From NCBI RefSeq assembly GCF_037975245.1, contig NC_092564.1:9583984-9647983 (forward strand): DNA of 64,000 bases. The letters run 5' to 3'. The position numbers and the translations under genes are program-made. The notes under the pieces were generated by a model, which was not told where the DNA came from, ran no database searches, and saw only the letters and a program-made list of their open reading frames with translations. This document shows positions 46,906 through 58,600 of this stretch, piece after piece (position 1 is the stretch's first letter; the number at the start of each line of letters is the position of its first letter). This DNA is from Apostichopus japonicus (Eukaryota; Echinodermata; Holothuroidea; Aspidochirotida; Stichopodidae).

Positions 46906-47634
46906 GCATCATTTGTAATATTTAAAGAATTGTGATAGTAATCTTTTTACCATAACATAGTCAAAATAGTCCAATTCTATACATGTATGTAAAAAAGACG
47001 GCTACAGCACTTTGCTATGCCATGCTGAATAAGTCATCCGCAGAAAGGCTACTTTATTGTTAAATAAACTGACCTATTTCACAACATATTCCATAGTTTA
47101 GTATCAGGCTGAGTATATGGATCAACAAATCAACAAAATATAACACTTTTCGACTTCAGAATCAGTAGTTTATCATACTATGGAGTAAGTTTGCTTCTGA
47201 CAATTTCAGTTCAAAGTTTCAATTTCACACTGAATATTAGAACTGACTTGCCTGCAAATCATCAACCTGTGGTACATGAAAGATGTAGTTTAATAGTAGA
47301 ATAGGCAACTAATGAGGTCACCAACCTATAAATAGATCCATGGTGCTGATTTGTTATGCTATGCTTAAAGAACCCTGCAGTAACTTTTCAATGACTTTGT
47401 CTTCCTACTAAAACCAGGGATATACTCAGGTCTAACATCTATGGTAGGGAAGGGCGGCTAGGCTAGTAAAGACTCATTTCGATACTTAATGCACATCACT
47501 ATAAGGTGATAAGACTGCAAGTTTGACCAAAAAACCATTCCAGCAGGATAAAATTTAACCAATTTATTTTACCAGAAATGAAATCATGTCCATTTTTAAA
47601 ACCTGTAATTGACTGGTGGTTCATTGACACTCAC

Positions 47635-47758
47635 CTCTCAACGTTAGATACGCATAAGCGAGGTTAACGTGACTGGAAGCCAGCATCCAGTGTCCATCTC
47701 CATAAACAAGACGACTGAGGGCGGTACATCTCATGTATTCCTTCATTGCATCTTCGGG
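47635..47758 (-). CDS. TTC23: TTC23-type gene exon 3
   Basis: 124 bp; acceptor TCAATATAG, donor GAGAG|GTGAGT. It encodes PEDAMKEYMRCTALSRLVYGDGHWMLASSHVNLAYAYLTLR. This matches the hallmark TTC23 stretch [32 protein letters not shown] and is the main basis for the identification. Confidence 0.92.
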
Positions 47759-48634
47759 CTATATTGACAAGGTTAATTCCAAAAGTAATGTAAAGTAATA
47801 ACATACAATAACGATAACCAATAGAGAGAGGTAGTTGTACCTGAACGAATCGCAGCGCATGACAGTTGGATCTTGGATTTCCAGCATTCATGAAACCAGA
47901 AAGCCAAGAGGTTTAGTGATTCCTTGTCAAGTTTTACAGTCTATGAGTTCACTTGATGCAAATTGTGCACACAGTTTTACACTGAATAAATAGGCTCCAC
48001 ATACCAAGTGTGAAATACATCTAAGTTTGTGCTATCCTGTTTACAAGGCTTTCAGACTTTGACCTCTATTTTACTGTACATCGCACGACCTTTGACCTAC
48101 ACAGCAAAAAGTAAGGATCTTCTACTTCATCCAGTGCATCCAAATCTCAAGTATGAAGTTCATCCAAGATTTACATTTGGAGTTATCATTCTTACAAGGT
48201 TTTTAGATTTTGACCTCTGCTGATATATTGATCTTTGACCTCTGCAGGAAAAACATTCTTTTACTCAATAAGGTGCCTCCACCTACCATATAAATATGAA
48301 GTTCACCCACCATATAGTTTGTGACTTATTGTTTTTAAAACCCAAGGCAATACACATACACACACAGACATACACAAACAGACCCACACGGCCACACCAT
48401 CAATTTTTTGAGTCTTCCAAAGGACATTTTATTTACATTTCTTTGTGACATTCATCACATACTAGAGCTTAACAATTTAAGATTGTGCCCCATTAAGATA
48501 AATCACACATGCTGTAAAATAGCATGTGTATTCCACAGAAAATACTACTGAAGAGAAAGGTAAAATGCAAATACCATCATACCTGAACTTAGTTACACAA
48601 ATGTATCTCAATATCGTCAAATTAAAGTAATTAC

Positions 48635-48809
48635 CTTATTCTTTGTTTCAAGATATTTTGCTCTTGCCTCTGCTCTTTCCAGTAACCTGTCAGGCGGAGT
48701 CAAATCGATAACTGTTCCGTCCTTCAGACGAACTTTTTTACTCTTGGACCGTTTCTTTGAACCTCGGGGTGAGACTGTGTCCGACCGCTCCGAGCGTCTA
48801 TCTTCTGAT
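48635..48809 (-). CDS. TTC23: TTC23-type gene exon 2
   Basis: 175 bp; acceptor GGGTTTAG (the other nearby AG would put a stop in frame), donor AATAAG|GTAATT. It encodes a basic linker SPRGSKKRSKSKKVRLKDG and the helix RLLERAEARAKYLETKNK, which corresponds to KLHLCEEKAKSYSNSH of TTC23. Confidence 0.82.
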
Positions 48810-49480
48810 CTAAACCCAAATGACACATTGGATTATGTAGTTCAAAATGAATAGATATTTCCATAAAGTTTCTCTCGGGAGATATGACAGAAACAAAGAT
48901 TCAAACTTCACGGTAAAGCACATCAGAAGGACCAAGAACAAATGTCCTGGCATGTATTCCAAAAGTTTCAGTTTTCATAAACGGAAACCACCGGGAAAGT
49001 GTTTGCACAAACAAATTATGAAGAGCACTAGTCATACCAGTTCTGTTGCTGCAATCTTAAGAAAAGAAAAAAACACTAGAGTGCAACAGGAATCTCATAT
49101 TTTGTAAATTGGATCTGTTTTGGACATAATTATTTTAGATTTAACAACAAATTGTAACATATACATAAAGTTATGTTACCAGTGATTAACATTGTAAACA
49201 TTTTGTTTTGAAACAGATAAGCATAAAGCCTTTTTTTTTCCCCATGTTTTCTTTGCTAAGTTCCCCTTTTGTCATATTTTTCTTCGGGGGAGGGGGAGTT
49301 TGGGAGAGGAGGCTTTATTTTTTTTCAATGATTAACTAGGAAACTAAATTAAAATCAGGTAGAGCCAGTAATCAGTTATGACTAACAACCATACATATAT
49401 AAACACTCTGCATCTGGTGAAAGATCTACTGCATTAATTTTACCACAAACGGTGCGGTTCTACAAAGGAAAATTTCTTAC

Positions 49481-49641
49481 GCTTCGCTAGATTCATCTGA
49501 AGAAGCAGTTTCTCTGGTCCCAGAAGGAATATCTACAACTTTCATTTCGCCTACTTTCCTGATTTTTACTGCATCCCATGCCTCCTCAACATCTGAAGGA
49601 TCAGAAACTTCACTGGAAACGGATAGACTATCCGAGCTCAT
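49481..49641 (-). CDS. TTC23: TTC23-type gene exon 1 (coding start); gene overview
   Basis: The ATG at 49641-49639 is 15 bp downstream of the acceptor TTGCTTCAG (exon edge 49656), so at least one untranslated exon lies further right. Donor GAAGC|GTAAGA. It encodes an acidic Ser-rich start (MSSDSLSVSSEVSDPSD). Across twelve exons to 38435 every phase fits, giving 1530 bp and 509 residues; human TTC23 has about 447. Family knowledge: TTC23 is a TPR protein of the ciliary EvC zone linked to Hedgehog signalling. TTC23L is a close paralogue, so the one-to-one name is tentative, though the TTC23/TTC23L family assignment is firm. Confidence 0.8.
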
Positions 49642-49659
49642 GTTGCTTTGAAACACCTG

Positions 49660-51359
49660 AAGCAAAAGAAAATTTTCAGTAAAATTAATCAACACATAGA
49701 CACTACCAGCCCCTAAACATAAAAAAAAAAATTACTCTCAAATCTCTCCAAATCATTATTGGCCAAAAACTTGGCACATATTATGATTCACTGGACACAG
49801 TCCAACTGACAACCCCTATTAATTATGAATATTAGTATTCATTGTATATTGTAAAAGTTAAATTTAACTTTTACAAGCAGGAAAATTTATGCAAAAGGCA
49901 AGTTCCAAATCTTTTAGATCTGTGATCTGTGTTTAGTTCTGTGATCTGTGATCTAAAAAGTGTTAGAAACATGGTGGGAGAAGATTATGGACCAGAGTCA
50001 ATTGTGCAAGACTGTCCCAAAAGACTTCTAACCCTCGGCTCTCTGTTTTGCCATGATATCTTCCCTTTAATATCTGTTCCTTCCTACAATAATTTATAAT
50101 GTTACTTTCTTGCCATTCATCTTCCAAAATAGACGTCATCACAATTCACATCCCTTCACCCCAGTGTAGCCTATTTCATACAAAGCAGCTTCAGGTATTA
50201 CATCCACTCTGCAAAAAACAACGTGTGTACTTGATCTTTTAAGGCCTGAACTTTATGACTGAAGCACACGGCTCAATGTTGCTACGTTTTCATCTACAAA
50301 AGGTAGCACAATAGCTAAAAGTGGAGACAGATGATACTTCCTAGATAAATAGCGTAGAAATTTGCAAAATATCCTAAAAATGAGTCTCAAATTAAGCACT
50401 GTGCAAACTGATCTCACTCACACATTCACAGGTATACACTCAATTAGGGTTATGCATGCAAGTCCTTAGCCTGAAAAAAATCATTATCACTGCTGGTTTT
50501 CATAATTACCTAGGCTAGGCCTTCTTCAATTTCATTGTGTACTTTGTGTCGATATGGTCAGAAATCTTCCTATCACTAAACTGTGTGCATAAAAACTTAC
50601 CAATATCACACAGGTCTTACTTAGAATATTGCGACAGGCTATAGTTGCTGGATAGGTATTGGAAACCACAAATTGACATCACCAAAAAATAATGATGCTT
50701 AATGCCAATTGGAATGCCTATGGTGGGCCAGAAATTCAACATGATCTCTGATTTTCGTCTGAAAGTGGTAATCTTAACACTGGTAGAAGAAAGGTTTCTA
50801 CTACAAAACTTCTGACCGTAGGTAAGCACTAGGATTGACAGGCTCTGAATAATGCAACAAATGCATGACAAATTCATTGTGTAATTTATTTAGAAATATT
50901 GCATCTTGAGACTTAAAGTTGCCAAGGAATATCAAATTAGGTCTTTTCCTAGCCCTAAAGGTACTTCAATATCCTTAAACTGATATTTTTGCTATTAATG
51001 TAAATTACAACAAAATCACAACGTGTTTAATTTCATCAGCTGTGTGGCGAGTGCATTTGGCCAAAGGTGCATGCACAAATATAGCCATATTGAATGATGG
51101 TGCTCCTTAACAGAATAAAGAGCTCCCATTATTGGCTACATTCTGAGTGGAACACATTAGGCTAGGCCTATATCATCTATTTCCATTCATTTTGTCAAAT
51201 ATTACTTGTGTTTGAATATGAAGAACCATTCATCATTTCAGTGACAAGATATCATGTGGTAAGTTGTTTAAGGCCTTTGGACTACCAATGCAATCAGCAG
51301 CTGTTCCTATGTTGGAAAACTGTTAAAAGTATCGGAGTAGCTGCAGAATACCCCGCTGG
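49660..51359. other. Upstream region or 5' intron of the TTC23-type gene
   Basis: Must contain or precede the untranslated first exon(s) on the minus strand. No specific exon or promoter could be chosen. A small hairpin-like AGTTAAATTTAACTTTTACA region lies near 49856-49874. Confidence 0.35.
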
Positions 51360-51367
51360 ATCCGAGA

Positions 51368-52045
51368 TAGGGATGCACCGGATATCCGGTCCGGCCGGAC
51401 TATCCGGCCGGATAGTGAGCAATTATCCGGTTCCGGCCGGATATTTTTCAAAATCCGGCCGGATCTTTTTTAAAATCTGGCCTGAATTATTCCTTAAAAA
51501 GGTGTTGGTATTAACTTAAATCAATGTAAACTATTTCTAAAATTAATAAAAACATTCAAAGTAGGGAAAAATTAGGTGTAACATGTTTAATTTAATTTTC
51601 TCAATGGTCTGACCCACTGTTTCTAAAGATCCAATTAAATTATCTTTTTATTCAGTTTAAAGTATGAGATTTGTGAAATGTAGCTTCCCGCTTTAAAACA
51701 AACTTCATAGGTAGTATTCAGTATTTTTCCAGCAAACAAATTTACATACTGTATCAAGCTTGTCAACAATTATATTGTAGTTATTTTATTAAAGAATGTA
51801 GATTACACCACTTCAAGTCATATTTAATCTCATAAATGGGGTCTTAATTTCACCTTCTTTATAATATGCGTATACCTCACCTAAGATTTGCTCCTTGTTT
51901 CATACTTCTACTTCTTATTAATGATTTTCTTTTGTGTAATGAAAAAATCCGGCTCTGACCGGATTTTATCCGGCCGGATTTCATGTACTATCCGGCAAAA
52001 TCCGGTTCCGGCCGGATCCAAAAATATGGATCCGCTGCATCCCTA
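51368..52045. mobile_element. hAT-like element with 8-bp target duplication ATCCGAGA
   Basis: 678 bp starting TAGGGATGCACCGGAT and ending ATCCGCTGCATCCCTA, an imperfect inverted repeat. ATCCGAGA flanks both sides exactly (51360-51367 and 52046-52053). Both subterminal regions carry many CCGGCCGGAT motifs, probably transposase binding sites. The interior is AT-rich and non-coding, so it is non-autonomous. Confidence 0.93.
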
Positions 52046-52053
52046 ATCCGAGA

Positions 52054-53465
52054 TTGTGGTTTTGACGGAGATGAACAACGTCCAACGCAGTCTTATATTG
52101 TGCTTTAGTAGATGGCGACATTCTTTATAGTAAAGTATACACGTTTCCGTAAATAAGTAAGCGCCATCTATCACTTATCCACTTTTACCTCATAGCCTGT
52201 AGCATCTATTTTGGTTAAGTTTCAATAACGCGGGGTATTCGACAGCTATGCCAAAGTATCACTTCAGTTCTTGTTTTAGCGGTAGGCGTAAAGATAAGTA
52301 TTTTTCTTCCTGATTAACTGAGGTTTTAACAGAAACAGATATTGATGGTTCGTATTCTTGCGTTACATAGCCTATCTGCTACTGTAGTTTATATCGAGTA
52401 TTTAGGCCTAGTAAACCAAATTAGGCTTAGGGTAGTTTAGGTCACACTTTACAGAGTAGGCTAGTTCTTTTCTTTGTATCAACTGTCATGGACAGAGTTT
52501 GGGGCTTCAATTGCATTCCATTTCACAAGCTTTGTAACTCGAATCGAACACAACTTTGTGAGCGCCTTTGAGCTAATTAAACCGGTTGTGTCGTGTTTGC
52601 ATCGTTTTGAGCTGAGACCTAAACTCATAAGTTCTTTACCAATACCATACGGCCTACTCCTTAGTAAATAGTAGCCTACTGTACCTTAGGTTAGGCCTAC
52701 TGTAGGCATACTGTATGTTGAGCACCAAGCCGATGCTGTAATGTAAAACAAGTGGTTGCCTTTCGTTTGTAACCACAAATTTAGACTACAAAGAAGATAG
52801 AATGGCGATTAACGATAAGTCCTAAAATCACATTAACGTCAGTAACACACAAATACATTCGGTTTTAAAGCATTACCTAGTACTCTCTTGGGCAAAATTT
52901 TCCAAAACCGAAGTTAATTCTTTTCAGCAACGCATTTGTTTACCGTTGCCTTGCTGAAGTTAGTTAGGTATCTTGAAGAATCCTGTGGAACGCCAAGAAA
53001 GTAGCTTTTCATCTGCAAATTACCTGCAAATGATAGATTAATTAACCAACCGATGGTATTTGATACACAGCCAGTGAGAAATTAGCGATTGCTTCATTTA
53101 TAATGCAAGACGTAGATCGTTATACAACATTGGTAAAAGGGGACATAGCGCCTGCTTATTGTAGGACCGTTTCAGTGTTATTAAAATTATTAAATTTCGA
53201 TGGTTTATTTGGAACTAAGTGTCTTCGGAAACTAATACATAAAGATCATTCGTTTGCGCTAACTGTCCAGACACCGGAAAAGTCAATAAGTTCGTCCAGG
53301 CCATCTTCTGTCTCAGTCACATAAGGAAAACTTTTTACCGAAGGAAAACGTCGGTAAGAAATCTTTACATAGGTAGAAATTGACACTGTGAATGCGGGAT
53401 TATCGACGGCTCATTTAGCAGAACACTAAACACTGGGCACGCTCTGTTAGCTCGGAATCCCATGA
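52054..53465. other. Intergenic, no gene recognised
   Basis: Contains clustered TAGGCCTA palindromes (52405, 52692). An open frame at 53103-53324 starts MQDVDRYTTLVKGDIAP and has 73 residues, but no recognisable domain and no supporting splice structure. Confidence 0.4.
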
Positions 53466-53543
53466 ATGACGTCACATCTACAGAATGTGCCTCGCCTCAG
53501 GTACCAGGTACGTACCAAACTCCACGTTTTATCGCAGACCACC

Positions 53544-53663
53544 ATGTCACTTACTTCAAGTGAAAGTGCAGTGATTATACTCCCCAGTACCGTGACATTA
53601 GAAATAATTATACAGAACGGAGTTGAAGTAGCAGTTGGCCGAATTCAAATAGCTATTTTGCAG
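53544..53663 (+). CDS. Unrecognised small gene, first exon
   Basis: ATG in good context (GACCACCATGT). The exon encodes MSLTSSESAVIILPSTVTLE...IQIAILQ and ends at the strong donor TTGCAG|GTAATA; 40 codons, phase 0. The same frame is open upstream to an ATG at 53466. The MITE at 53680 starts 16 bp after the donor. Product not recognised. Confidence 0.45.
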
Positions 53664-53679
53664 GTAATACCCCCATCAC

Positions 53680-54326
53680 CAAGGGCGGCGGAACCGGGGG
53701 GGCACAGGGGGCACGTGCCCCCCACTTTTCCTCAGGTTAAAAATGTGCCCTTTTTCTACATAAAAATTGAGGTGTCTCAAGTTAGCAAGAGGCCAGGGAA
53801 CCAGAATGAACACTCGGGAAGGGCCGTTCCCGGCCATCTGAGGGGTTTGTAAAACCAAAAATTTTCTTGTACGCTCCGCGCCAACTGATGGTGGCGCTCC
53901 GCTCAGATAGTCATGCACACAACTTTGCAAATCCTGGCTACGCCCATGACTTTTAATGAATTTCTGTGGGTCAAACTCAAGCTATTTCGAATGGAAAAAA
54001 TTTGTTAAGATATTAACAAGAAATAAACTCTAATTCGGAAGATTCCTACATTAGCAACTAGCATGATTTCACCTCATTTTGTCTCAAAAGAAAACTTGTT
54101 CCTTGTTTCCCACTTTGCACATTGGATATTGCAGTGCTAGTATGCATATTTTCCTAGAGGGGGGGGGGGGGCGTTGATGGAGTGATGTGTATACGCAAAT
54201 AAGATAATACAATAAGAGTTATAAAGGGTATACTAAATATAAGGCTGCATCGGTCCAATCGAATTTCTGCAAAGTGCCCTTTGATGTCGGTGCCCCCCCA
54301 GATGAAAAGTGCTTCCGCCGCCCTTG
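53680..54326. mobile_element. hAT-like MITE, copy A, target duplication CCCATCAC
   Basis: 647 bp with the ends CAAGGGCGGCGGAA and TTCCGCCGCCCTTG. CCCATCAC lies exactly at both sides (53672-53679 and 54327-54334). Interior blocks include a poly-G tract and a CTCCGCGCCAAC...GCTCAGATAGT stretch shared with the MITEs near 840-910 and 1500-1540. No coding sequence of its own. Confidence 0.95.
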
Positions 54327-54351
54327 CCCATCACTGCCGACGCTAGTACAG

Positions 54352-54445
54352 CACGAAATGTTAGGCCTCGATGTTGACGTCATGCGTGGGATTCCCGGGC
54401 TTACAGGGCGTGCCAAAGGAGGCAATATGGTTGTCCCATTCCCTG
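54352..54445 (+). CDS. Unrecognised small gene, second exon or continuation of an interrupted exon
   Basis: After CTAGTACAG it encodes HEMLGLDVDVMRGIPGLTGRAKGG...VVPFPG and ends at CCTG|GTAAGG, or reads on to TGA at 54487-54489. It is in frame with 53544-53663 both by splicing and if the MITE plus one target duplication is removed. Not recognised as any family. Confidence 0.4.
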
Positions 54446-54939
54446 GTAAGGAAACAAATAAGCCATGTGGGCGTCATTGTCTTGTATGATAATTGCTCAC
54501 TTAAGTTATTGCAATGTGAAATCCTTTTTAAAAATTATTTATTTATTTATTAATTATTTCTCAAATTGTAGATGTTATAATTATTGTCTTACCATTCCCT
54601 TTTACACTTATCAAATAGGCCAGTAAAGGTTGTACACCCCTACAAATAATTGGAATAGTCAAAAGTGACCACCGATATAAGCACATTCTTCTGGTCTTAA
54701 TGTTGTAGATTAAGAGAAGAAGTATACTTTTTGGATATAGTTTTGCTGCGATTCTTTTACTGAAATAGAAGGGGGTAACATGTCCTCTTCCGTACCAGGC
54801 TTTCTGAATGTCGCGGTAAGATAAACGCTCCTCGCACACAACATATATAGAAACCAGCGGCTGTGCAAGAAACTGACGTATTATAGAAGAGGATATTTGA
54901 TTGGTGTCTTTTTGACGGAGCTGAATGTAGTCCAATCAT

Positions 54940-55674
54940 ATCATGTGTAGTATCTGTTCCCACTTCTCGGCATTTTGGCTAAGATCATGTGTAGTCAAGG
55001 GCGGCGGAACCGGGGGGGGGGGGCACAGGGGGCACATGCCCCCCCCCCCACTTTTCCTCAGGTTAAAAATGTGCCTTTTTCTACATAAAAATTGAGGTGT
55101 CTCAAATTAGCAATTAGAGGCCAGGGAACCAGAATGAACACTCGGTAAGGGCCGTTTCCGGCCATCTGAGGGGTTTGTAAAACCAAAATTTTTCTTGTAC
55201 GCTCCGCGCCAACCGATGGTGGCGCTCCACTCAGATAGTCGTGCATACAACTTTGCAAATCCTGGCTACGCCCCTGACTTTTAATGAATTTCTGTGGGTC
55301 AAACTCAAAGCTATTTCGAATGGAAAAAATAGTTAAGATATTAACAAGAAATAATCTCTAATTCGGAAGATTCCTACATTAGCAACTAGCATGATTTCAC
55401 CTCATTTTGTCTCAAAAGAAAACTTGTTCCTTGTTTCCCAATTTGCACATTGGATATTGCAGGGCTATATGCATATTTTCCTAGAGGGGGGGGGGGGGGC
55501 GTTGATGGAGTGATGTGTATACGCAAAGAAGATAATACAATACGAGTTATAAAGGGTACTAAATATAAGGCTGTATCAGTCCAATCGAATTTCTGCAAAG
55601 TGCCCTTTGATGTCGGTGCCCCCCCCCCCAGATTAAAAGTGCTTCCGCCGCCCTTGTGTGTAGTATCTGTTCCC
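54940..55674 (+). pseudogene. U2 snRNA 5'-end-like sequence split by a MITE
   Basis: 54963-54995 plus 55665-55672 match the 5' region of U2 snRNA (CTTCTCGGC, TTTTGGCTAAGATCA, GTGTAGTATCTGTTC) with about two mismatches as remembered. Beyond CTGTTC the similarity ends, so it is a truncated copy or the head of a U2-derived SINE. A 22-bp piece of the same motif (ATCATGTGTAG...GTTCCC) precedes it at 54940-54961. Confidence 0.7.
54996..55656. mobile_element. hAT-like MITE, copy B, target duplication TGTGTAGT
   Basis: 661 bp, the same family and orientation as copy A, with the same CAAGGGCGGCGGAA ends. TGTGTAGT flanks both sides (54988-54995 and 55657-55664). Differences from copy A are scattered substitutions and homopolymer length changes. 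Confidence 0.95.
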
Positions 55675-58600
55675 TTTCGAGGGGAATGGTGATGCACATC
55701 CGACGATGATCACACAGTCTCAGTCCCGATGCAAGGGGACTGGAGTTGAGAGAGGATCAGTCTGAGTCGGTAGTTTGGTTTTCTTGCCAAGGTTCTCCTG
55801 GGAGACTTTCTTTAAAAAAAGTATCATATCAAATAAGACACGTATCAAGAGCAGACAGTGTCTTCTTTGATACATCGATTAAACTAAAGAATTACTTCAT
55901 AGGGTTCCCGAGATCATGCTTCTTGCAAGAAGATTGAGTGGTTCGCTCAGACTCCACTGCAATTTATTTAACTATTCGGTCGATGTTTCGCCATGTAGAC
56001 GGGGCCACGGGGGAGAACATAGCTTTCCATTAAATTGTATCCAATGATGCAGATGGACACAAAGTAACCTCTTCGTAACTATAGAGGTGAGAACGATGGG
56101 ATGGGGTGTCAGTTTAACAAAATAAAACATTGACACAAGTTGAGGCCTTGCGTAATGTAAACTGCGTACTTCCAATATTTTGTGCAACATCCAGAGCCGT
56201 ATATCTTTACATACGGCTCTGGCAACATCCAGAGCCGTATATTTATCTTTAGCGCCATCTATTTTCTAACTTTGGTAATCTGAGCTATATACAGCAAGGC
56301 TCTATAGCAAAGCCAAATAGAGATATATATTTGGCTCTACCGTAAACTATGAAGTAGCGTGCTCGAAATGTGATTTTTCAAACTTCCATGGTGTTCTGAA
56401 AAGGTGATTACTAAATAGAAATCAGCATTTACCAAGTCTTAGTCAATAAACTTGAAAACAGCTTCTATTTTGGCGTTTTTTATTCCGTCAAATTTGCCAA
56501 AAGTAGACTACTTAGTTTTTAATAATTGGTGGACTTAAGACGTCCTCCCAGATTCAGACACTAGATGGAATTTAAGAGCAGACAAAGTTTGACTTATTAC
56601 ATTTTATTCCTAACATGTGCGTCGTCTATGGGCTCACTTTTTCATATATGCAGTATTATTCACGTGAAATATCAAATCTGAAAACGTACAAAAATCGTCT
56701 TTTTCTCTATTATAATTTAACATGCAGAAATCATGACTTTATAGGCCTATTCGAACAAATGAAATGGATTGTTATAGGAATTATCAGTATCGAATAAATC
56801 GAAATCGTATCCATATTGCCAAATACGCGGTGTGTTATCAGTGGCGGTACAAGTTAAGGTACGAATTATGAAGCGGAATACAGTGACGAACACAATTTAT
56901 TGGTAAGTGGAAAGTACCCGGGAAAACATTAAATTCATAGGACGCTCACTTTTCATTGATTTGTGTGATTTAACATCGTTTTATTGCGATTTCTTCTTAC
57001 GTGTCCTCACCTTCCCCCCCCCCCCTTCCCCCTCCACATGCACTTGTTTTCAGTTATCCAACTGCTTCATCTATCTCGGTTCGAAGTTATGTCCATTTTT
57101 CACTGGAAACGCCTCCACGCCTCCTCCAACTTCTCACCCCCCTCTCTAGTCCTTAGTTCCTATGCTCCTCCTCATTTCTTGGTCATTTTTCTTCGTTGCA
57201 ACCAATGAAGTAAATGACATATGCAATCTAAAGGTAAGCAACAAATATATGGATTCAAGATTCCGAATCGCATTCAGCCTATATCTACTTATGTTGTATA
57301 TACATGATACACCCCCTGTATAACAGAGTCGTGCGCAGTTTCCAAAGCGGGCATTCCTATGCTGACCTCAATATAGTCATGCATGTGCATTGATTAAAAG
57401 TCTCAACTTATTCTTTGAAGAATCCTGAAGCTGCGAGACCCATTCTCTTCCTCTCATGTTACAAATATAATGGCCCGTGCAAAACAGTGTATTATAAAAC
57501 AAACAACTTGGCTATAATATCTTCGCCAAAAAATATTGCATTTTTGTAAATTAGTGACAATCAAACATCGAATTATGAAATCGCTAGTATATACCTGGCA
57601 ATCTTCAAAAGATTAATTTTGTTGTCTTAGAGCATGGATATAATACACAATTACGTGACAATGAGCACGAACAGCGCGAGAAAATAGTGCACAATTCTCA
57701 GACTCATATTTACACACACACGTACACACACACACGCGAGCATATACTGTAGTCAGGTTTGATCTAATGCGAACCACTATATACGACGCTAAAATATGAC
57801 TGTTTGAAAAATTGAAGTTCCAGAAATAGACATCTTTGCATTATTGTTAGTCTACTAATAATGTGGGAAAATGTTGAAATAAATATAGAATTATGTATAG
57901 ATTTATAGCCTATGTGAGGAAGTTGATATTTTTTGTCGACATATGATATGTGTATATGAATATTGTTTTCAAATTAACGAACGCGCCATGCATTCATAGA
58001 TAATTAATTGAAATGAAACCCTTTCTTATATTGGCAAAAAGCTAAATTATCGCAATGTGATGAGTATAATGACGGAACTTGAATGGAGAAATAAACTTAT
58101 TTTTTATTTATAAACACTCTTTGACAGTTTTCTTAGTGTGTGACGTCGGAGGGTGACCAAGCATGATTCAGACATGTTATAATGCGATACCGAGGGTTGG
58201 GGGGGGGGGGGGGTGAGGGGGAATCTAGCAGAAGAATTTTTCTTACTACGGTGGCGCAATGGGATCCTGAAAATTTCGATTGTTTTATGTCCAAAATGGC
58301 GGAGGAGACGGGGAAGACTGAATGTCATTTTTGCCTTTGTTCGTTTCACGTTATAACGTCTCGATGATGTAATAAGGTATATCGGGTATGTACGGTGTTC
58401 CACATATAGGACTAAATAATACATATCTTACCCGATATGGGTTTTACTGGCCGCAAAGAGCGACCTCACTTGTCTACGATATTTAACTTATAATTGTCAT
58501 GGTCTTGTATCCTTAGTTCAGAAAAACATCCAATGTTCCACTCAATATGATAGGAATAAAATTATTCTAAGGTTCCTTGATTACCCAAAGAATGATACAA

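Noticed and set aside
53103-53324. 73-residue frame MQDVDRYTTLVKGDI
   Set aside because: No homology recognised and no supporting gene structure.
58296-58367. Short plus-strand frame starting MAEETGKTECHFC
   Set aside because: Good start context but only 23 codons, no donor that keeps it open, and no recognised family.
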